Origin: Pseudophaeomoniella oleicola
Lineage: Eukaryota > Ascomycota > Eurotiomycetes > Phaeomoniellales > Phaeomoniellaceae
Direction: 5' to 3'
DNA length: 64,000 nt
Assembly: GCA_003868215.1 (NCBI GenBank)
Contig: QWDQ01000040.1
Span: forward strand, 62,001-126,000
The notes below the pieces were generated by a model. The model was given only the letters and a program-made list of their open reading frames with translations. It searched no databases and was not told the DNA's origin. The position numbers and the translations under genes are program-made. This document shows positions 57,550 to 64,000 of the stretch, piece after piece (the stretch's first letter is position 1; each line of letters begins with the position of its first letter).

Positions 57550-59586
57550 CTAATCATCATCCTCGTCCTTCTTCCCTTTCCCCTTCTTCCTCTTATTCGC
57601 CTTGAAATGTTTCTTCCCGCCGCCCGCCCCGTTCGCCAGTAACTTCATGTCCTCCGGGTCAATGTCCTTCTCCAGCGCCATCATCGCCTTCGCTTTGCGT
57701 CCGGACAGTTGCTTCTGCCCGGTCTCGGTGTACTGGTAATTGAATGGCATTTTCACATGGCCGCCTTTCCCCGAACCGGCGCCGAAGAAAGTTTTGTCGA
57801 GGCGTTGGGTTTTTTGGCCTTGGGGGACGCCGAGGATCGGGAGGGTGGAGAGGGGTTGGGGTTCAGTGGCAGCGTCACCGCTGGGGGTGGTGGAGGATTC
57901 GTCGATGAGGCTGCCTTCATCGGTGTGGGCGAGGATGAAGGCTTGGCGCTTTGATGGCAGGTGAGCGAAATCGTAGAGGTCTTTGTTGAATTCACGGCCG
58001 TCTATCTCGGGATCAGAGGGGGGAGGGTGGCAATAAAGGAGTTTGCCGCTGACATAGTCTTTGAGGATATAGCGAGCGGCGCGTGATTCGTCAGGGTTGC
58101 CCTGGCCTGTGGTAGCAAAGCCTCTGGCTCGAGCGTAGGCACGGAGCAATTCAGATGCTGTAGGAACGCCAGTACCGCCTTCTTCGAAAGCACGCGTACG
58201 TATCTTGATCCCGTATACTGCTTCGAGGAACGGTTGCGGTACTCGCTGGGAGACTAACCCTACTGGTCCAAGGAACTCGCGGAGTTGATCGATAGGAAGG
58301 ACACCATTGCAGACGAGCTCAGCCTTCGTAGAAGCAAAGTTGGGGAACACGAGACCAGGGCAATCGCAAAGGATGACTTCATCGGATAAGTGAATTGTTT
58401 GGAAGTGTTTGGTCTTACCGGGCGTCGAAGACACTGAGACTTTCTTCGCACCGACTAATGCGTTGATAGTGGAAGACTTGCCGACGTTTGGATACCCGAC
58501 GAGGCCTATGGTGGTTTTCCTTGTCTGCGTAGCATCATCACCGGGTGAAGTCTCCGTAGGTGAATTCTCCAAGAAGAGAGCTTCAAGTTCGTCAACCGTC
58601 AAAATTCGTATACTCTCATCTTGATCGCTTTGGTGTGGTTGCCCAATATCACTATCGATCTCCTCTTCACTGTCCCACTCCTCTTCGTCGTCCCGTTTGT
58701 CTTGCAGATCTATTTCTTTCGTCTTCTGTGCCACTTCATCCTCTAGAGATTCGTCCTGATCTTCGACTTCTGATACGTCCTCCTCGACTTGTGCCTCATT
58801 CGCTTCTCGCGCAAGGTGAGCGGAGAAGAACTTGTAATTGATCCCCGTCTTCTTGAAGTAGTCCGCCCATACCCTTCTCTGTTCTTCGGTCATCATATCT
58901 GCTTTGTTCACAAGTAGAAGATTCCTTTTCTTGGAATCCACTTCCTTCACATAGTTTTCCAGATCCTCACTCCGGAACAGCAACGGGTTACGCGCATCGA
59001 CAATCTGCACAACCAGATCGGAACGCTCAATTACTCTCCATAACTGTCTCCAGACCTCCAAGTTGCGCTCGAAGGGTGTCATGAGAAGATCTTCGTTTTC
59101 CTGCATATCTGCGAGTCCTCTCCGCCATTCCAGTAGACTCTCCCTCTCCCTGTGGTCCAATTGATATGGAGTAGTATTCTGATCCCATTTCGGTCTACGA
59201 GGTACCGTCAACCTTCCCTTATTTCTCTGATGCTTCCGTGCCACTGATCGCTCCTCCGCAGCGCTAAGAAGATATGGGTTATGCTGGTCTGTATGTATGA
59301 TTTTGACTGCGTTCATCTTTTCGGCTGTGAAATCTGTACCCGCAAGCTCAGCAGTGCTCAAGAACTCATCAAGAGCACCCTGCTCGGTGACACTTCGCAT
59401 TTTGACCCATGATGCCTCTTTAGCTGCATTTGTGACATATTCCTCCCCACCTGGGCCTCTGCGAACAATGCCTCCGCCTCCTGCCGCCGAAGACTTTTTT
59501 CTGTCTGCGCCCTTTCCTTTCCCAAAGCGATCGTTCATCAGACTGTTGCCCAGACCGACCGAATTTTTCGACTTTGCCAGAGGCAT
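57550..59586 (-). CDS. LSG1: Large subunit GTPase 1 (LSG1)
   Basis: Single exon, 678 residues. The GTPase domain is circularly permuted, as in the YlqF/YawG family: DARNPLLFR at ~198-206 and the G4 motif NKAD at ~227-230 come before G1 (GYPNVGKSS, ~364-372), G2 (TPGKTKHFQT, ~388-397) and G3 (DCPG, ~408-411). An acidic insertion of ~90 residues, rich in Glu and Asp, lies between G4 and G1, as in cytosolic LSG1 proteins. The N-terminus (KSKNSVGLGNSLMNDRFGKG) and the Lys-rich C-terminus are family features. LSG1 acts in the cytoplasm at the last step of 60S maturation, triggering release of the export adaptor Nmd3. All motifs are intact. Confidence 0.96.
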   Translation of the reverse strand: MPLAKSKNSVGLGNSLMNDRFGKGKGADRKKSSAAGGGGIVRRGPGGEEYVTNAAKEASWVKMRSVTEQGALDEFLSTAELAGTDFTAEKMNAVKIIHTDQHNPYLLSAAEERSVARKHQRNKGRLTVPRRPKWDQNTTPYQLDHRERESLLEWRRGLADMQENEDLLMTPFERNLEVWRQLWRVIERSDLVVQIVDARNPLLFRSEDLENYVKEVDSKKRNLLLVNKADMMTEEQRRVWADYFKKTGINYKFFSAHLAREANEAQVEEDVSEVEDQDESLEDEVAQKTKEIDLQDKRDDEEEWDSEEEIDSDIGQPHQSDQDESIRILTVDELEALFLENSPTETSPGDDATQTRKTTIGLVGYPNVGKSSTINALVGAKKVSVSSTPGKTKHFQTIHLSDEVILCDCPGLVFPNFASTKAELVCNGVLPIDQLREFLGPVGLVSQRVPQPFLEAVYGIKIRTRAFEEGGTGVPTASELLRAYARARGFATTGQGNPDESRAARYILKDYVSGKLLYCHPPPSDPEIDGREFNKDLYDFAHLPSKRQAFILAHTDEGSLIDESSTTPSGDAATEPQPLSTLPILGVPQGQKTQRLDKTFFGAGSGKGGHVKMPFNYQYTETGQKQLSGRKAKAMMALEKDIDPEDMKLLANGAGGGKKHFKANKRKKGKGKKDEDDD

Positions 59587-60309
59587 GGTGGCGGCGCTCT
59601 ATGCGAGCAATCTGATAACCACCCTTTTTGTGATGGAACTTTTGTATCGGAGGACGGTCGTACCACTTTGAGGCTCACTGTTGACGCCTCTTGGATTTAA
59701 TAACCCGTTAACATAAGCACAGATTGGCCAGTTGAGATATTGGTCATGGACAATATGGTATTTCTAATCCTGCCGCTTGACATGGTTGAACGTCACTTCT
59801 TGCGGGGGAGTTTGTAATAATTTCTGCCCCGACCTCACCCCATTTAGGCTAAGCGGTGAGCCACCCTGAGCGCGGTGATCCTCCGGACGAGCCGGAACCG
59901 TTCTCTCCTAATCACCTCCTATCGATGAGGTTTCAGAAGAAAAGGGAAAAGGAAATGGAGGGAAGGACAATCCATCCCTTCTCTTATAAGTCATGTATGG
60001 AAATCTGCCAAAATTCATGGAACATTCGTATTTCGATAGCGAAAATGTAAAGTTGCGTGATTATATTCAGATTGAAGACAGCCTTCATGACCGGCAATAG
60101 TCTGCGAATATATATCTGTGCAACCATATACTACGTAGGTAGTAATACCACCTTCTCCACGAACGGCAGGGAGCAAATGTAGCAAGTCAATCCATTACGA
60201 TAAGTTCACTGTTCTCTTCTATCATGAGGCCAGAATGAAAATGCTACGATCTTCAGGTCCAACTGACATATACGTCAACAGACCTGTCCGACCAGCCTAT
60301 GGATCAGTA
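59587..60309. other. Intergenic, nothing recognised
   Basis: LSG1 promoter side and deoC 3' flank. A near-copy of the TACTACGTAG palindrome occurs at about 60129-60138. Confidence 0.55.
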
Positions 60310-61107
60310 CTAGTAACCTCCAGATCCTTCACCTTCGATCGGTTTGAATTGTACGGTGGTGGGCGTATCTGTGATGCCCCTTGCCACCGCGTCTGCCATC
60401 ATAGTCACAGTCGCAGTTGCACCAATCCTCGTCACACCCAGCGACATCACATGCAGCAAGTCGTCTAAGGTCCGTACCCCTCCAGCGGCTTTGATCTGCA
60501 CTGCCGGGGATGAGTGTTCTCTCATCAGCTTCAAATGACGGACTGTTGCACCCTTGTAGTTGTACAGGCCGTTCGGCTGCTTGACGAAACCGTAGCCAGT
60601 TGAAGTCTTGACAAATGCGACGCCAATGTCGGAGCAAATGTGGCATAGGTGAATGATTTGCTCTTCTTGTAGATAATCGTTCTCGAAGATAACCTTCAGG
60701 ACTGCTCCATTCCTGGTGACAGCGTCGTTTACTGCGCGGATTTCCTGCGAAACGTAGTTCCAGTCCCCACCCAGTGCTTTGCCAATATTGATCACCATAT
60801 CGATTTCCTTGCCTCCAGCGGCAGCGGCCTTGGTGGCTTCGAAGACTTTGACTTCGGTGGTGTTGTTGCCGTGTGGAAAACCTATGACTGGACACACGAG
60901 CACACCTGATCCTTCAAGCTCTTTCTTCGCGAGCGGTATCAGATATGGCTTTATACATGCATTCGCGACATTGTACTTTTTGCAAATCTCGAAACCCTGT
61001 AGGATATCGGCATCTGTCATTGTCGGATGTAACAAAGAGTGATCGATCATCTTCGCGAGCTGTGATAATGTCACAGTGATCGAGGTGGAATCTGTGTGCA
61101 GAGACAT
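60310..61107 (-). CDS. deoC: Deoxyribose-phosphate aldolase
   Basis: Single exon, 265 residues from the ATG opening MSLHTDSTS. The frame stays open further upstream, but that would add non-family sequence. The enzyme reversibly cleaves 2-deoxyribose 5-phosphate to glyceraldehyde 3-phosphate and acetaldehyde, in salvage of deoxynucleosides. It is a class I aldolase: the Schiff-base lysine is K167 in VAFVKTSTGYG. The second lysine is K206 in IKAAGGVRT, and the acidic residue is D103 in EIDMVINIGK. The phosphate-binding end, GVTRIGAT, is at ~224-231. All catalytic residues are present and the length is typical. It should be a soluble cytosolic enzyme. Its upstream neighbour on the same strand is a regulator of the Zn2Cys6 class; a functional link is unproven. 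Confidence 0.95.
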   Translation of the reverse strand: MSLHTDSTSITVTLSQLAKMIDHSLLHPTMTDADILQGFEICKKYNVANACIKPYLIPLAKKELEGSGVLVCPVIGFPHGNNTTEVKVFEATKAAAAGGKEIDMVINIGKALGGDWNYVSQEIRAVNDAVTRNGAVLKVIFENDYLQEEQIIHLCHICSDIGVAFVKTSTGYGFVKQPNGLYNYKGATVRHLKLMREHSSPAVQIKAAGGVRTLDDLLHVMSLGVTRIGATATVTMMADAVARGITDTPTTVQFKPIEGEGSGGY

Positions 61108-61839
61108 GTTGAATATTGGATTGATAGTGTCTGTTGGTTTGATAGTGTATGTTTTGCCGGAAGTGATGTATACGACCGAGAATGTAGCATATTGAAGTTT
61201 GGGAAGTTCGCACCTTTTTATATGTTTGTGGTCGACGTGAACGCTGCAGATGCTGTGACACTCGGATCGATTATGTTTGACACGTGGCGGAGTTGAGGAG
61301 TTTCCACCGGAATCCACTACCATAAACTGCAAGACATACCGGTGGAGGTGGCGTGCAAAGCCAAAGCAAGCTTTTCTGGCCGGATGCGAAGGAAGAGGAA
61401 GTTATAGGTCCTAGCTTGTGTGACCTCTTGGGAGAACTCTCAAAGATCTCAGGGATGCATTGAACCATGTTGACAGTTCAACTTTTCAAGTAAGTTGGTA
61501 TGTAGCTGTACTGGAATATTCCCAATGTAAGATCAGTGAGGAGAAACTCTGTGCGCCAGTATTGGTATTGGTCGATCCTGGACCGGCCCATGGTGATTTC
61601 AATTGGCTTAAACAGGTAATATATCGAGTGAGTCTTCCTCATTGGCTGCACACCTTGGCTTTTTGTGTTTACGATAGATTTTGCATAAAATCGAAACCCC
61701 AGATCCAACTTTGGTCCTGTTCCATAAAGATAGTGTCGCCCGGGTTGTCATATGGATCTGATGTTACTCCGGGTGTCATACTAGTTTGATGTGGAATCTG
61801 TGTCACTGTTGATTGAATTAGCTATTGCCATGCTGTGCG
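61108..61839. other. Intergenic, deoC promoter side
   Basis: Nothing coding is supported; the region lies between the regulator's stop and the deoC start. Confidence 0.55.
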
Positions 61840-64000
61840 TTACCAGATCGCAGAGGTGTCTAACATACCCTGGTTAAATTCAGATATCGCTTGCATCACG
61901 TTAGGATCTTCGTAAAACTCATGGTCAGTATGATCAGGTGTTTGAGTCGGTATTGTCCCAGGTTCATGCCCTTGACTGGCAAACCCTGCCCTTTCGGGCC
62001 CTTCCCTAAGCGTGTTGATGTCCCCGTCAAAAGGAGACCTGTTCGAAAGTGTTGTTGATCCCGTCGTGACAGCATCCAGCCATCCTGTCGCATTGTAGCT
62101 CTGGCTTCGGGTGTTCTGACATGCCCCGGGTGGTATACCAGCGGCACTGGGAGCATTAGGTGTTTCAAGCATGGTTCTTAGCTCCTTCTCCATTATGAGA
62201 GCGGTTAGCTTCCTCAGTACCTCAAGCCCTTGTTCGACCAACGTCGACTGCGACTGGGCAACGATTTGCTTTTGCATTTGCATAAGTCGACGCACACCAA
62301 GTTTTGACTCGTGTGACTCTTTACTCAAGGGTTCTAGACTAGCCATGATGCAAAGAGTTATTCCCGCCGTGAGAAGGTTCATCCCAACGAAGGCAACAGC
62401 GTAAGTGTGGCAGGCGTGTCGAAAAATTGGCAGTCCTCCGAGTTTCGAAGTCTGCAACGCAGCTTCACGACATGTCTGCACTGAAATCTGACATGGATCA
62501 AGTGCTCGAGCAGGGTCGTCACCGCGCCCGTTCGATAGCGACGGAGGAATGGTTTTGTAGGCCAAGAGTGGCCGATGAACCAGTATTCGCGCGTTCTCAT
62601 AGGCAAGGTTGAGTGCAAGAGCCTGCAACCGCACTATGAGCGTCTCAAACTTTGGCCCATTTGCTCCAATATTGTACTCCAGTTCCTCATCAGAAAACAT
62701 GCTTGAGCTCGCACTCTCTGATTTCTGTAATCGCAGTTCAGGTGGGAGTTGGTCGTGCCAATGCCTGAGTCGGCTGTCGAAATCCTGGACCTTGTACATG
62801 AGATCCCGCAATTGCGCAGCTTGATTGGTAGGCGAACTTGTTTGACTTGGAGTGCTTGGACGGGCCTTATAAAGATCCGTCAACACGGAATTTATGATCA
62901 CTGACAGCTTTGACATCATGAGTTTGTAAAATCGCAAAGTTGTACTGGAAACTGTCGAAATACTTGGAGACGCTGATGTTCTTCCATCGCTATGCTTCGC
63001 GTACGGTACCAAGTACTCAACATCACAATCCCGGTCTGATATACTTGGAGGCAGGCCGTAGATCATTGAGCACAGTGTCTCAACTTCGTAGACAGCCCAC
63101 CAGCAACGTTTTCTAGCTTCGTTTGCTCGCCAGCCAGAGCCCTCTAATGGTTGGGTTGGCGAGCTACTCACTGATATTTTCCTGTGCAAGTTGAGAGCTT
63201 GTGCGATACGCAGCGCACATCCACAAATAGGCCAAGCCAAGGCTGGTTCGCCCTGGTACAGGTAGTAGGTACCCAGCAATACGCAGGTCTGAACCGTTTC
63301 CAGGGAACCAAGAGCCAAGATTTCTAAGAGCCTACGCCCAAGAACTTCAAACATTTCGCCCTTCAGTGCTTGCAAATCTGCAGTGGTTTCGGCCAATATT
63401 CCCTTTCGATAAGGCCCGAGGTACTCTAAACCGATGGCACAAACTGCCACGGCTGTACTGAGGAAACCCAAGGATCGCGGCGCCGGCTGTCTACTCTGCT
63501 CTGTTAAGAGCTGGCGAAAGGCTGTGCGGAATTCATCTTGATGGAAGAGCAGCATGAACCAGTGCACTCGATCAAAATAAGTATCCACAAGCAGAGATGC
63601 TGCTTTCATGGATGGAAGCACGGCTGAGAGCTCCGCAACCGCGGTGCGCGAGCGCTTTATCGACGCTGCACCTAAGCGTTGACGTGGCGTAAGCGATGGA
63701 TGACGAGACGATGATGAAGCTTCTTCGGTTGCTAACCCGGGATCAGATGTATCATTACCCGTCCGGAAAGCGGTCGTATCGAGGTCTCTAGGGCTGCTGG
63801 ATAGATGGTACCGAAATGCCTAACGATGGAGTATGAATTTACACTTCCGATCAAGGCATGTGGGGGTGGAAGACTGACATCCTCAATCAAAGCCATCGTC
63901 GAACTGGAGTTGAATGTTGTAGCCGCCCCTGGCCCCTCCACGGCCGATGACTCTAAAAGGACGTCATCTATGTTACTTGCCGACGAACTAGAGTCTTCAG
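61840..64000 (-). CDS. Fungal-specific transcription factor, N-terminus outside window
   Basis: Visible exons are 63819-61840 and 63879 to the window end, ~700 residues. The gene continues beyond 64000, so any Zn2Cys6 cluster is not in view. The middle-homology domain (PF04082) is clear: TYFDRVHWFMLLFHQDEFR, then GTYYLYQGEPALAWPICGCA, RIAQALNLHRKI, and the signature RKRCWWAVYEVETLCSMIYG followed by GLPPSISDRDCDVEYLVP. The C-terminal part is Ser/Thr-rich and ends with a short acidic stretch, EFYEDPNVMQAISEFNQG, that could activate transcription. The 59-nt intron at 63820-63878 has a GTCAGT donor and is moderately supported: it joins ALIED to AFRYHLSSSPRD without a stop. Targets are unknown. 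Confidence 0.8.

Noticed and set aside
61108-61332. N-terminal extension of deoxyribose-phosphate aldolase
   Set aside because: The frame is open upstream, but the 265-residue form already has normal length and the extension has no family resemblance.

Overview
This is a 64 kb stretch of a nuclear chromosome from a filamentous ascomycete (Pezizomycotina). The signs are many short introns of roughly 40-100 nt with GTAAGT/GTATGT-type donors, Zn2Cys6 regulators with fungal-specific C-terminal domains, an ApsA/Num1 cortical anchor, a Clr5-domain protein, a dispersed 5S rRNA gene, and intergenic DNA full of short palindromic words (ACCTAGGT-type and TACTACGTAGTA). The class cannot be fixed from the sequence alone. 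No virus-like element, complete transposon, CRISPR array or tRNA gene was recognised.

Layout, left to right. 0.8-1.6 kb: a small Clr5-domain gene whose first intron carries a perfect 57-bp foldback. 2.7-6.7 kb: a Zn2Cys6 regulator and the ergosterol enzyme squalene epoxidase (ERG1), both on the minus strand. 7.9-12.5 kb: a BAR-SH3 protein (Rvs167/amphiphysin type) and, head to head with it, an Mte1/Dbl2-like (ZGRF1-type) DNA repair protein. 13.6-15 kb: an unrecognised membrane or secreted protein. 15-20 kb: a poorly coding region with a small membrane ORF, a decayed Zn2Cys6 regulator and a 5S rRNA gene. 20-25.7 kb: two divergent major-facilitator transporters. 26.4-29.4 kb: the splicing factor CWC24 and a small unknown protein. 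29.4-32.8 kb: an apparent gene desert. 32.8-38.2 kb: the protein phosphatase 4 regulatory subunit PSY2/SMEK and a DUF3431 membrane protein. 39.6-49.8 kb: the nuclear migration protein ApsA, Ku70, and a wax-synthase-like membrane O-acyltransferase. 50.2-59.6 kb: RIX1, a YPP1/TTC7-like TPR protein, and LSG1. 60.3 kb to the end: deoxyribose-phosphate aldolase and a Zn2Cys6-family regulator cut by the window edge.

Most genes are conserved housekeeping loci and do not form one pathway. Two themes recur by proximity: 60S ribosome biogenesis (RIX1 and LSG1 within 10 kb) and the DNA damage response (Mte1-like, PP4R3 and Ku70). Exon-intron models were built by hand from reading frame, splice consensus and recalled family motifs. 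Every total coding length given divides by three.

The most unusual features are the intronic perfect hairpin at 894-1020, a 12-bp palindrome present in four exact intergenic copies, and the disabled regulator next to the 5S gene.
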